64,000 bases of DNA from assembly GCF_020524325.1 (NCBI RefSeq), contig NZ_JAIVKY010000002.1, forward strand, positions 248,001 to 312,000, written 5' to 3'. This stretch comes from Sutcliffiella horikoshii (GTDB taxonomy: Bacteria; Bacillota; Bacilli; Bacillales; Bacillaceae_I). Each line of letters begins with the position of its first letter. Positions within the stretch are counted from its first letter, which is position 1. Position numbers and translations under genes: made by a program. The notes under the pieces are model-generated. The model was not told the DNA's origin, did not search any database, and saw only the letters and a list, made by a program, of their open reading frames with translations. Shown in pieces: positions 27,851 to 34,898 of this stretch.

Positions 27851-28366
27851 TTAGTCCTCCCAATTAATCATACCTTTTCGTTTCATCCAAGAAAGAATTC
27901 GTCTTTCTACACGGCGGTTGAACTTTGTAATAAAACCGTCCGTTTGGGCAACAGGAACAACAAGGATGGTATGTAACCCAATCCGATTGCCTCCGAGTAC
28001 GTCTGTTAGAAGTTGGTCCCCAATTACAACCACTTCTTCTTTTTTAAGTTTCATATCTCTCAGTGCTCTTCGAAATGCACGGCGCATCGGTTTTCTTGCT
28101 CCATAGATATAATTGATACCAAGTGGATCAGAAAACATCTTCACTCTTTTCAACTTATTATTAGAAACAATCGTTACTAAGATGCCGGCCTTTTGCATTT
28201 CTTTAAACCATTCAATCAAGGCAGGTGTCGCTTCCGGGCGATCCCATTCTACAAGCGTATTGTCCAAATCTGTAATAATACCCTTAATGCCCTTTTCCTT
28301 TAATTCCAACGGCTTTATCTCAAACACGCTCTTTACGTGTTGTGCAGGCAGAAAATACTTAATCAT
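27851..28366 (-). CDS. yqeG: YqeG, HAD-superfamily phosphatase (class III)
   Basis: 171-residue HAD IIIA phosphatase. Motif I is IITDLDNTLVEWD (about 30-42), motif II TIVSNN, then VVIGDQLLTDVLGGN (motif IV). First gene of the yqeG-yqeH-aroE-yhbY-nadD-yqeK-rsfS-yqeM operon. The homologous eukaryotic family includes mitochondrial PGP phosphatases; the bacterial substrate is not certain. Upstream is a long AT-rich gap ending in sda. Confidence 0.92.
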   Translation of the reverse strand: MIKYFLPAQHVKSVFEIKPLELKEKGIKGIITDLDNTLVEWDRPEATPALIEWFKEMQKAGILVTIVSNNKLKRVKMFSDPLGINYIYGARKPMRRAFRRALRDMKLKKEEVVVIGDQLLTDVLGGNRIGLHTILVVPVAQTDGFITKFNRRVERRILSWMKRKGMINWED

Positions 28367-28547
28367 TTAATCACCCTCAATTGGTTTCGATAGTTGATAA
28401 TGTTACATATTTAAATTGACGTTTCACGTTCAAAATTAACACTTTACCATCTTACCTAAATTCCTTCTCCATGTTAAGCATATTATTGATATTTCTAGTG
28501 TTAGCATGCTTCTATTTTCTAATTAAAAATAATCAAAATAAAAAGTT

Positions 28548-28554
28548 TTCGACA
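28548..28554 (-). promoter_or_regulatory. 0A-box-like site (Spo0A)
   Basis: TTCGACA on the plus strand is the complement of TGTCGAA, the Spo0A binding core. It lies inside TTTTCGACAAATTCC, about 290 bp before sda. A 7-bp match alone is weak evidence. Confidence 0.3.
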
Positions 28555-28576
28555 AATTCCTGTCGGTTTCAACACC

Positions 28577-28675
28577 TGTGGATAAACTTATCTACATTAT
28601 ACAGTGTGCCCCATAACGTTTACTGGTAATTATAAACAATATACCCACATGTTATCCACTGTTAACTGTGGATAA
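28577..28675. promoter_or_regulatory. DnaA-box cluster upstream of sda
   Basis: Two exact reverse matches to TTATCCACA (TGTGGATAA at 28577-28585 and 28667-28675) plus one-mismatch boxes TTATCTACA (28588-28596) and TTATCCACT (28652-28660). In B. subtilis sda transcription responds to DnaA through such boxes, coupling replication state to sporulation. Confidence 0.85.
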
Positions 28676-28842
28676 TAGAACGGTTGTTCTAAAAATTAAT
28701 ACGTGGTAGAGTTATCGTACAAGCTAACAAAACTTACAATTATATGCAGGTTAAATAACAATTAGAACATACGATAAAACATAATGCATACAGCCATACA
28801 TAGTGACGTAATAATAGGAGGTGCAGGGCAGAGGCCAATCTG

Positions 28843-28983
28843 ATGAGAAAACTTTCTGATGAACTTTTACTAGAATCCTATCACAAAGCGACTGAATTAA
28901 AATTAAGCACAGATTTTATTCTACTGATCGAGTTAGAAATCAAACGCCGTTCCCTAAGCTACAAAATAAAAGCAACTTCCTAA
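28843..28983 (+). CDS. sda: Sda, checkpoint inhibitor of sporulation kinases
   Basis: 46-residue two-helix protein that binds histidine kinases KinA/KinB and blocks phosphorelay flow when replication is unfinished or DNA is damaged. It begins [19 protein letters not shown] and ends with [10 protein letters not shown], the family pattern. The ATG at 28843 has GAGG eight bases upstream; a stronger AGGAGGTG lies too far away (about 20 bases). Below the normal ORF size cut-off and easily missed. DnaA boxes upstream and a terminator directly after support it as an independent gene. Confidence 0.95.
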   Translation: MRKLSDELLLESYHKATELKLSTDFILLIELEIKRRSLSYKIKATS

Positions 28984-29010
28984 AAGAGCCGGTCTTCTGG
29001 CTCTTTTTTT
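28982..29010 (+). terminator. Intrinsic terminator of sda
   Basis: AAAGAGCC / GGCTCTTTT stem with an 8-nt loop and a run of T, beginning at the sda stop codon. Confidence 0.88.
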
Positions 29011-29027
29011 GTATAAATAGGTTTCTA

Positions 29028-29155
29028 GCTGTTGATTGGAGCAAAAGGCGAAGACTCCTGAGGGAGATAGCGCTAGGTGGAGACCCCGCAGGCTTGCCGA
29101 GGAGGCTCCAGCAGTGCCACTAGGAAAGCGAAGCCTTTTGCGGAAATCAACAGCG
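29028..29155. repeat. Dispersed palindromic element, copy 5 (inverted orientation)
   Basis: 128 bp with perfect 10-bp ends GCTGTTGATT / AATCAACAGC. Reverse orientation relative to copies 1-4. The core reads TGGAGACCCC and GAGGAGGCTCCA on this strand. Confidence 0.88.
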
Positions 29156-29185
29156 GCATAAAAAGAAAGAAAGCTAGTGCTCTCA

Positions 29186-29968
29186 CTAGCTTAGCCAAGT
29201 ACCGATTCTTTGACCGACCTTTACCTCTTCCTTCTCCTTCAATGTATCCTCTATCAGAAAACCGTCTTTCTCAAACAACAAAATAACCGTGGAGCCAAAT
29301 GAGAAGTATGCCATTTCCTCTCCCTTAACAAGCTGCTCGCTTTCATGCGTCAACTCGATGCTATTCACAAACATCGCGCCAACTTTTACCACCACAACGT
29401 GTTTACCATCGTGTTCAATCTCTGTTAACCTGCGATAGTTTTTGGCAAGCGGTTCTTTTCCGTACTTTAATCCCATCTGATTAACAGGATAAGATTTTCC
29501 ACCTAGTGTCCATTGTTTTGTAACATTCCCTGATATAGGTGTATGAATTTTATGGTAGTGGCTTGGACTTAAATAAAGGACCATATAGGAACCACCCATA
29601 TATTTTTTTTCTAACTCCGGTTCTGAAAGCATTTCCCCGACAGAGTAATCAATTCCTTTTGCTCTCAGTTGGAGAGATTCCGTAATGTACCCTTTCTTCT
29701 CAATGACCGCATCTACCGGGCTTACCACCGAGCTCTTCCCTGAATCTATCGGCCTAACATGCGGCTTTAAGTTTCGAATGAAGAATTGCTGTAGGGTAGG
29801 GAATGTATCCATCTTTTCTTGCATTTCTTCCGTATTAATATTGTATACCTTCGCAAACGAGGGGATAAACCGCTTGCTAAGCTTCGAACTGGCAAAATGC
29901 TTAACAACCATTGAAGAGACCTTATGATTCGTCAACTCAATAGCAAGTCTGTATATACTTTTCAACAA
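29186..29968 (-). CDS. psd: Phosphatidylserine decarboxylase proenzyme
   Basis: Makes phosphatidylethanolamine from phosphatidylserine at the membrane. No ATG fits: the best start is the TTG at 29968, eight bases after GGAGG, with a second TTG just after; the ATG at 29983 lies upstream of the site. About 260 residues, normal. Conserved PTLQQFFIRNLKP, VVSPVDAVIEKKG, YLSPSHYHKIHTPISG and the C-terminal FGST autocleavage site (YFSFGSTVILLF), where Ser becomes the pyruvoyl group. Usually paired with pssA, not seen nearby. Confidence 0.95.
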   Translation of the reverse strand: MLKSIYRLAIELTNHKVSSMVVKHFASSKLSKRFIPSFAKVYNINTEEMQEKMDTFPTLQQFFIRNLKPHVRPIDSGKSSVVSPVDAVIEKKGYITESLQLRAKGIDYSVGEMLSEPELEKKYMGGSYMVLYLSPSHYHKIHTPISGNVTKQWTLGGKSYPVNQMGLKYGKEPLAKNYRRLTEIEHDGKHVVVVKVGAMFVNSIELTHESEQLVKGEEMAYFSFGSTVILLFEKDGFLIEDTLKEKEEVKVGQRIGTWLS

Positions 29969-30075
29969 AATGCATTCCTCCAAGATAATATTTCGTATTT
30001 ATATAAATGAGTGAATCAGTTGTGTCCGTTAGTCTACTAAACTCCATGAGTGATATTATAACATTTCAACATCAG

Positions 30076-30107
30076 AAAAGGCATCCCCATATTAAGGAAT
30101 GCCTTTA
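30076..30107 (-). terminator. Intrinsic terminator after pepF
   Basis: AAAGGCATCC / GGAATGCCTTT-type stem in the short gap between the pepF stop and psd, with an A/T tail. Confidence 0.75.
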
Positions 30108-30114
30108 CTTCTAC

Positions 30115-31890
30115 CTATTTGTTTGTAAGTTGTAAAAACTCTTCCACATCTTCAAGCGATTTTTTGACTGCCTTTTCCCAGAAGTCTCTTTGTGTCAAGT
30201 CGACACCCAAATGCTTCATTGCTAAGTCTTCTACAGTCATGGAAGCCGTATCTTTTAGTAAGGCGATGTACTTTTCCTCGTAGTTCGTTCCTTCTTCTAA
30301 AGCTTGGGAATAGATGCCCAATGAAAACAAGTACCCAAACGTATAAGGGAAGTTATAGAACGGTACCTGTGTAATAAAGAAGTGCATTTTGGAAGCCCAG
30401 AATGTTGGATCGTACTCCCCTAAAGCGTCGCAATAAGCTTCTTGTTGTGCTTCTACCATTAGTTCGTTTAACTTTTCAACACTAACCAATCCGTTTTTGC
30501 GTTCTTCATAAAACCTTGTCTCAAAAAGGAACCGAGCATGTATATTCATGTAAAATGCTACACTGCGTTGGATCTTGTCTTCTAAAAGAGAAATCTTCTC
30601 TTGCTCATCTTTTGCATATTTAACTGCAGCATCTGCAACAATCATTTCAGCAAACGTGGAGGCCGTTTCTGCCACATTACTTGCGTAAAAACGGTTCAAG
30701 GTTGGAACGCCGTGCATAGCATGCTGGTGGAAAGCGTGTCCCAGTTCATGTGCCAAAGTAGAGACATTTGAAAGAGTACCAGAGTACGTCATGAAAATTC
30801 TTGATTGACCTGAGACTGGAAAACTTGTGCAGAAGCCACCAGGTCGCTTTCCTGCTCTATCTTCCGCCTCAATCCAACGGTCATCAAATGATTTCTTTGT
30901 GAATTCTGTTAGTTCCGGACCAAATTTGGAGAACTGTTCTATAATGAAATCAGCGCCTTCCTGATAGGAAAGGATGGTTTCTTCTGCAGAAAGAGGAGCA
31001 GAAACATCATACATGTTCAATTTCTCAAGTCCTAAAAGCTCCGCCTTGCGTTCCAGATACTTTTTCAATGTTCCTTTATGGTCCGTGATCACTTGCCACA
31101 TCGTATCTAACGTCTCTTGCTTCATTCTGTTGTTTTCAAGCGGTTCCTTTAGTACAGAGTCCCAGCCTCTTTGTTCATATACTTGAAGGCGGAATCCTGC
31201 AAGATGGTTTAAAGCAGCTGCGATTGTTTCTGCTTGACCTTCCCATGCTTTTTTCCATGCATCAGAAACTTTCTTTCTAACACTGCGATCACCATTTGAA
31301 AAACGATTATGAGCTTGTCCAACAGACAGCTCCTTCACTTCTCCGTTTTCTTCCACAGGTATCTTAATGGTACCTACGATCGAGTTATATAATTTACCCC
31401 ATGCATGATAACCGTCCACAGCTAATGAAGTAACCAATTTCTCTTGTGCAGCAGGTAATTTATCGCCAGCTCTGCGTCTTCTTTCATTTAATACATATTC
31501 TAATGGTTGAAACACATCTCGTTGAATGAGACTTGCCCATGACGCTTCATCAATTTCAACCAGCTTTTCATCCAATGCACCTAGCTGAACCTGTAATTTC
31601 GCATGCAATTGTGCTACTTTACCTTGAAGCTGTGAAGCAGCCTTATCTTTTACATCCTGTGCTAATAGACAGCTGATGAAAGCGGATGCCTGTACCACTT
31701 TTTTAACGACACTCTCATAGGAAACTAAGATTTCTTCAAGCTTATCAGTAGAGAATGCTTCTATTTGTTTTTCAAATTTGTTAAGTTCTGATTGGATATC
31801 TACTAGATATGTATGAAATTCTTCTGAATTGCTTCCACCTTGGAAAAATACATCTAAATCCCAAGTTTCACTGTATGTTTTTGTTGTCAC
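30115..31890 (-). CDS. pepF: Oligoendopeptidase F (M3B family)
   Basis: Cytosolic zinc metallopeptidase that cuts short peptides; in B. subtilis PepF overproduction interferes with sporulation by degrading signalling peptides such as PhrA. 591 residues. The zinc motif is STLAHELGHAFHQHAM (HEXXH) near residue 388, with the third ligand Glu in ASTFAEMIVADA. The fold spans the entire protein; start MTTKTYSETWDLDVFF. A peptide-degrading enzyme 2 kb from a putative peptide pheromone is suggestive but may be chance. Confidence 0.93.
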   Translation of the reverse strand: MTTKTYSETWDLDVFFQGGSNSEEFHTYLVDIQSELNKFEKQIEAFSTDKLEEILVSYESVVKKVVQASAFISCLLAQDVKDKAASQLQGKVAQLHAKLQVQLGALDEKLVEIDEASWASLIQRDVFQPLEYVLNERRRRAGDKLPAAQEKLVTSLAVDGYHAWGKLYNSIVGTIKIPVEENGEVKELSVGQAHNRFSNGDRSVRKKVSDAWKKAWEGQAETIAAALNHLAGFRLQVYEQRGWDSVLKEPLENNRMKQETLDTMWQVITDHKGTLKKYLERKAELLGLEKLNMYDVSAPLSAEETILSYQEGADFIIEQFSKFGPELTEFTKKSFDDRWIEAEDRAGKRPGGFCTSFPVSGQSRIFMTYSGTLSNVSTLAHELGHAFHQHAMHGVPTLNRFYASNVAETASTFAEMIVADAAVKYAKDEQEKISLLEDKIQRSVAFYMNIHARFLFETRFYEERKNGLVSVEKLNELMVEAQQEAYCDALGEYDPTFWASKMHFFITQVPFYNFPYTFGYLFSLGIYSQALEEGTNYEEKYIALLKDTASMTVEDLAMKHLGVDLTQRDFWEKAVKKSLEDVEEFLQLTNK

Positions 31891-32017
31891 GTTGTAATTC
31901 CCCCTTTTAGCATTATGTGTCTATTATATACGAAGAGTGTAAATATTTCTACAATTCTAAACTATTTGATTGGCGAAAGTTTCGTGTTGCGAAGTTATTA
32001 TTAGAAATTAAATGAAT

Positions 32018-32052
32018 AAAAAAAAAAGCCTATGCCCGAAAGCATAAGCTTA
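32018..32052 (-). terminator. Intrinsic terminator after the YjcZ-like gene
   Basis: AAGCCTATGC / GCATAAGCTT stem with a CCGAAA loop and, in minus orientation, a long T-run. Confidence 0.88.
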
Positions 32053-32214
32053 TCTGTATAAGTGATTCTTGCAATAATAAGCGCCGCCAATAAGCAACAA
32101 GATAAACAGAATTACTAGTAGCCCATACAACCATCCGCCATAATATCCAGGTCCGCATGGTCCAGGATAAGGAGGAGGACAACAACCGAACCCTCCATAA
32201 GGGTACCCGTACAT
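32050..32214 (-). CDS. YjcZ-like small sporulation-type membrane protein
   Basis: 54-residue protein; start at the ATG at 32214 (MYGYPYGGFGCC) rather than 32235, because AAAGGGG lies just upstream. The N-terminal half is rich in Gly, Tyr, Pro and Cys (GCCPPPYPGPCGPGYYGG), the C-terminal half is one transmembrane helix (LLVILFILLLIGGAYY) with a short positive tail. The GG-LLVILFILL pattern resembles the YjcZ/YhaL-like sporulation proteins of Bacillus, found in forespore or spore membranes, but the Cys-Pro head is unusual. No functional assignment. Confidence 0.75.
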   Translation of the reverse strand: MYGYPYGGFGCCPPPYPGPCGPGYYGGWLYGLLVILFILLLIGGAYYCKNHLYR

Positions 32215-32351
32215 ACCAACAACCCCTTTCTCCAACTAGGTATCTACACTACTACCATATGCACATCCCACAAAAGAGACAGGGCAAACGCGGAGAAAAC
32301 CAAATAAATTTCGGGGAAGTTCATGATATTTGTGTTACAGGGAGATTAAAA

Positions 32352-32400
32352 TCCTGTGTGGGGGTCAGACCCCCACAGGAATTTCGCCCTCCATGTCGAA
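32352..32400. repeat. Composite repeat, GGGGGTCAGACCCCC palindrome plus ATGTCGAA (copy B)
   Basis: GTGGGGGTCAGACCCCCAC with outer TCCT/AGGA arms (32352-32380), then ATGTCGAA at 32393-32400. Matches copy A at 14939 in core and spacing (19 versus 20 bp). Confidence 0.7.
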
Positions 32401-32431
32401 ACCCCCTGGCAGTTTTGATAGCCACGGGGGT
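32401..32431 (-). terminator. Putative terminator of sigK
   Basis: CCCCC..GGC / GCC.GGGGG stem just past the sigK stop, followed on the minus strand by only three T. Moderate support. Confidence 0.5.
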
Positions 32432-32439
32432 CGTTTGTA

Positions 32440-33153
32440 TTATTGTTTTTTCTTTTCTTTTTCGGCACGGTAGAATTCGTGGAACATTTTCATGAGAGCA
32501 CGCTTTTCGATCCGTGATACATAACTTCTGGAAATGCCCAGTTCCTTCGCTATTTCACGTTGTGTTTTTTCATCTTTAAGATCAAGTCCAAATCGGCCGA
32601 CAATGACCTCTCGTTCCCGTTCATCCAACACATCAATATATACCTTTATCTTTTCCAATTCCATATTAAGTTGAATGGTATCGATGACATCCTCGGATTC
32701 GGATTTCAGCACATCTATTAAACTGATTTCATTCCCTTCCTTATCTTGACCAATTGGATCATGTAAGGAAACATCCTTTTTCGTTTTCTTTAGCGCTCTC
32801 AAATGCATAAGTATTTCGTTTTCAATACAACGGGCAGCATAGGTTGCTAGCTTCGTCCCTTTTCCGGAGTGGAAGCTCTCGATTGCTTTAATCAATCCAA
32901 TCGTCCCAATGGAAATAAGATCCTCTGAATCTTCCCCAGTATTTTCGAACTTTTTCACAATATGTGCCACAAGTCTCAGGTTATGCTCAATAAGTAGATT
33001 CCTTGCCTCTTCATTCCCTTCTGCCATCAATTTCAGGTATTTTGCTTCATCCCCTGATGACAATGGTTGTGGAAATGCATTGTTCTTGACGTAAGAAACT
33101 AGGAAAACAAGTTCTTTGATTAAGTATCCTACCGATGCTAGTATGCTTGACAC
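32440..33153 (-). CDS. sigK: Sigma-K, late mother-cell sporulation sigma factor (uninterrupted)
   Basis: Directs mother-cell transcription of coat and maturation genes. The start is GTG at 33153, five bases after GGAGGTG; the longer frame to 33234 adds residues unlike the family. 237 residues. The pro-sequence (first 20 residues, [20 protein letters not shown]) is present, so SpoIVFB processing is expected. Regions 2 ([35 protein letters not shown]) and 4 ([20 protein letters not shown]) are intact. There is no skin-type element or recombinase, so the gene needs no rearrangement. A CATAAGAAT resembling a sigma-K -10 lies upstream (speculative). Confidence 0.97.
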   Translation of the reverse strand: MSSILASVGYLIKELVFLVSYVKNNAFPQPLSSGDEAKYLKLMAEGNEEARNLLIEHNLRLVAHIVKKFENTGEDSEDLISIGTIGLIKAIESFHSGKGTKLATYAARCIENEILMHLRALKKTKKDVSLHDPIGQDKEGNEISLIDVLKSESEDVIDTIQLNMELEKIKVYIDVLDEREREVIVGRFGLDLKDEKTQREIAKELGISRSYVSRIEKRALMKMFHEFYRAEKEKKKQ

Positions 33154-33353
33154 ACTTTCACCTCCATAGAAATGCTTAGGCAAGAGCCTAGTAATAATTC
33201 TTATGTAGGAAAAGGCATTCCTGTGCAAGTACACTTCAAAATTAATCCAAAAAAAAATGTCATATCAACACGTCATCAAAATGTTATATTTATGTTACAA
33301 TTCTGACGATTAATGGTACAATTTATGTAAGAAGAACAAATGTTCAAGAAATA

Positions 33354-33384
33354 AAAAAATCTCCCTATTAAATAGGAAGATTTT
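33354..33384 (-). terminator. Terminator of the pheromone operon
   Basis: AAATCTCCCTATT / AATAGGAAGATTT stem with one mismatch and a T-run on the minus strand; starts at the stop codon of the 78-residue protein and closes the two-gene unit. Confidence 0.8.
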
Positions 33385-33619
33385 AATACTTAATATAAGG
33401 ATACTTTTTCAACTTAGAAGGTATAGTACCTTTGCCTACTTTCACCACACTGTACTCTTGAAACAATGTTTCAAACCACTTAGAAACTTCTGCATATGTT
33501 TTATTTTTGTAATCTACAAGCTGGGCAACACGGTAATGCCTACGCGCCTTTTGCTCACGATCAACAACGATAAACCAAAAGCATGTAAGCTCAAAAGCGT
33601 TTGTACTAGCAGCTGACAT
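33383..33619 (-). CDS. Hypothetical protein co-transcribed with the putative pheromone
   Basis: 78-residue protein, start ATG at 33619 (MSAASTNAFELTCFWF) with GGAAGG nine bases upstream. No family recognised. It is a small soluble basic protein: a hydrophobic beta-like stretch (FELTCFWFIVVD), a basic REQKARRHYRVAQLVDY segment and an amphipathic YAEVSKWFETLFQEYS helix. It lies 31 bp after the pheromone stop and before a terminator, so both are probably one transcript. It could be an effector, an immunity or regulatory partner, or simply a target gene of the neighbouring regulator; none is shown. Confidence 0.75.
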   Translation of the reverse strand: MSAASTNAFELTCFWFIVVDREQKARRHYRVAQLVDYKNKTYAEVSKWFETLFQEYSVVKVGKGTIPSKLKKYPYIKY

Positions 33620-33650
33620 GGGTATCAACCTTCCTTTGTTAAATTATTTA

Positions 33651-33773
33651 TTAATGTAAAGGCGGTAACTCATTCGTTTTGTAATTATCAGTAGGACCTG
33701 CATGAGAAGTAACTGCATTTGCACCAAACAAAGTTAAGGAAACTACTAGAAACGTTAAGATAAACTTCTTCAT
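33651..33773 (-). CDS. Putative secreted signalling pre-peptide (PapR/Phr-like)
   Basis: 40-residue pre-peptide below the usual ORF cut-off. Start ATG at 33773 (MKKFILTFLVV), eight bases after AGAGG; an ATG six bases upstream is too close to that site. Residues 1-20 form a classic signal peptide: two Lys, a hydrophobic core (FILTFLVVSLTLFG) and a candidate ANA site, with SHA four residues later. The remainder is about 20 polar residues ending NELPPLH. That C-terminal heptapeptide lines up with the PapR signal heptapeptide ADLPFEF (acidic residue, Leu and Pro in register), and the HAG after the signal region resembles Phr precursors. Divergent from a PlcR-like regulator. Confidence 0.75.
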   Translation of the reverse strand: MKKFILTFLVVSLTLFGANAVTSHAGPTDNYKTNELPPLH

Positions 33774-33831
33774 TATCATTACCTCTTTCTACTTTTTTAT
33801 TTGTATTACTATTAAGCTATCTTTAATAAGT

Positions 33832-33860
33832 ATTTTACACTATATTGAAAATTCGAATTT
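33832..33860 (-). promoter_or_regulatory. Candidate promoter of the pheromone operon
   Basis: TAAAAT (33837-33832, minus strand) is a good -10. The -35 position 17 bp upstream is AAATTC, a poor match that lies inside the 16-bp palindrome, as would fit an activator-dependent promoter. Confidence 0.4.
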
Positions 33861-33862
33861 TC
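33847..33862. promoter_or_regulatory. Candidate operator: perfect 16-bp palindrome
   Basis: GAAAATTCGAATTTTC, perfectly self-complementary, halfway between the divergent pheromone and regulator genes. Nearby are CAATATTG (33865-33872) and a half-like TTCGATTTTCGA. It does not match the PlcR box, so specificity would be new. Confidence 0.6.
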
Positions 33863-33973
33863 CTCAATATTGAATGTTATACCCAAATAATCTATGGTTT
33901 CCTTCTGTTTTCTTCGATTTTCGATTCAAATTATAACTCTAGGAATATTTTATTAGTTAGGATGTGATATATT

Positions 33974-34861
33974 GTGGATTTTTCTTTGATAGGGAAAGAG
34001 ATAAAAATCCTGCGGTCTGCACTAAACTTATCACAAGCTGAGTTGAGTGAAGGGATCTGTACGCAATCACAGATCAGTAAGATAGAGAAAGGGGAAGTAT
34101 TTCCTCTTGCTAATACCTTATATTATATAGCAGAAAGACTAGGCGTGGATATAAATTATTTTTATGATTTAGCAACTAACCCACAATTATCCTATGTAAA
34201 AGAGGTTTTTTCTCAGGTAAGGGAGTTGTTAAATCGTAGTCAATTTGAAGAAATTTCAATAATAGTTGAAAATGAAAGAAAAAACCCCCTATTTATTAAT
34301 AATCGTAATAATAAGCAATTCCTCCTATGGACTGAAGGAATATGTGAATATCACTTAAAAAAGAATAAACGAGAAGCATTAAAGCTCATGCAGAGTGCTT
34401 TGGATCTGACAAAAATGACATCAAAACTATTAGGAGAGAGAGAGATTGAAATATTAAACAGCATGGCAATTGTTCATTTCGAGACAAAGAATTGTGAAGA
34501 AGCCCTGAGAATTTTCAACTTAGCAATAAATAGTTATATGAAAATCCCTTATCATCATGATCCTACTATAAAAACAAGGATCCTTTACAATAAAGCCAAA
34601 ACATTAACAAGATTAAATAAACTTGAAGAGTCGAATAACACATGTAAACTTGCGGTAAAGTGGTGTGTAAAACAGAACAGTTTATATGGTTTAGGGAACC
34701 TATATTATCATATCGGTTATAATTATAGTCTATTAAACCATAGTGACATAGCCATTGAGTACTACAACAAGTCCATCCAAATTTTCATGATTCAAGAGAA
34801 CAAGGTTTTTGTTAAGCATATTAAAGAGAAAATAGATGAACTATCTGTCTTAATTGATTAA
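33974..34861 (+). CDS. PlcR-like HTH + TPR regulator (RRNPP family)
   Basis: 295-residue cytoplasmic DNA-binding protein. GTG start at 33974 behind AGGATGTGATATT. Residues 8-62 form a Cro/C1-type HTH (IKILRSALNLSQAELSEGI; QSQISKIEKGEVFPLANTL). From about residue 75 on the sequence is helical with TPR-like repeats (EEALRIFNLAINSYMKIP; LYYHIGYNYSLLNHSDIAIEYYNKSIQIF, in part). Size and architecture match PlcR (about 285 residues) more than NprR or Rap. Members of this family bind re-imported peptide pheromones in the TPR groove. The divergent signal-peptide gene next door is the likely ligand source. The region is more AT-rich than neighbouring genes, so horizontal transfer is possible. Confidence 0.85.
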   Translation: MDFSLIGKEIKILRSALNLSQAELSEGICTQSQISKIEKGEVFPLANTLYYIAERLGVDINYFYDLATNPQLSYVKEVFSQVRELLNRSQFEEISIIVENERKNPLFINNRNNKQFLLWTEGICEYHLKKNKREALKLMQSALDLTKMTSKLLGEREIEILNSMAIVHFETKNCEEALRIFNLAINSYMKIPYHHDPTIKTRILYNKAKTLTRLNKLEESNNTCKLAVKWCVKQNSLYGLGNLYYHIGYNYSLLNHSDIAIEYYNKSIQIFMIQENKVFVKHIKEKIDELSVLID

Positions 34862-34862
34862 C

Positions 34863-34894
34863 AAAAAAACTAGGCCTCACAGCCTAGTTTTTTT
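34863..34894. terminator. Bidirectional terminator between the regulator and opuFB
   Basis: AAAAAACTAGGC / GCCTAGTTTTTT perfect stem with a CTCACA loop; serves both convergent genes. Confidence 0.9.
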
Positions 34895-34898
34895 GCGA

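Larger units (their letters stand above)
28367..28842. other. AT-rich 476-bp gap between yqeG and sda
   Basis: No credible gene. It holds the divergent promoters of yqeG and sda, an 0A-box-like site and a cluster of DnaA boxes, listed separately. Confidence 0.6.

Noticed and set aside
28577-28675. Possibility that the DnaA-box cluster is the chromosomal origin
   Set aside because: No dnaA, dnaN or rpmH nearby and only four boxes; the sda context explains them.
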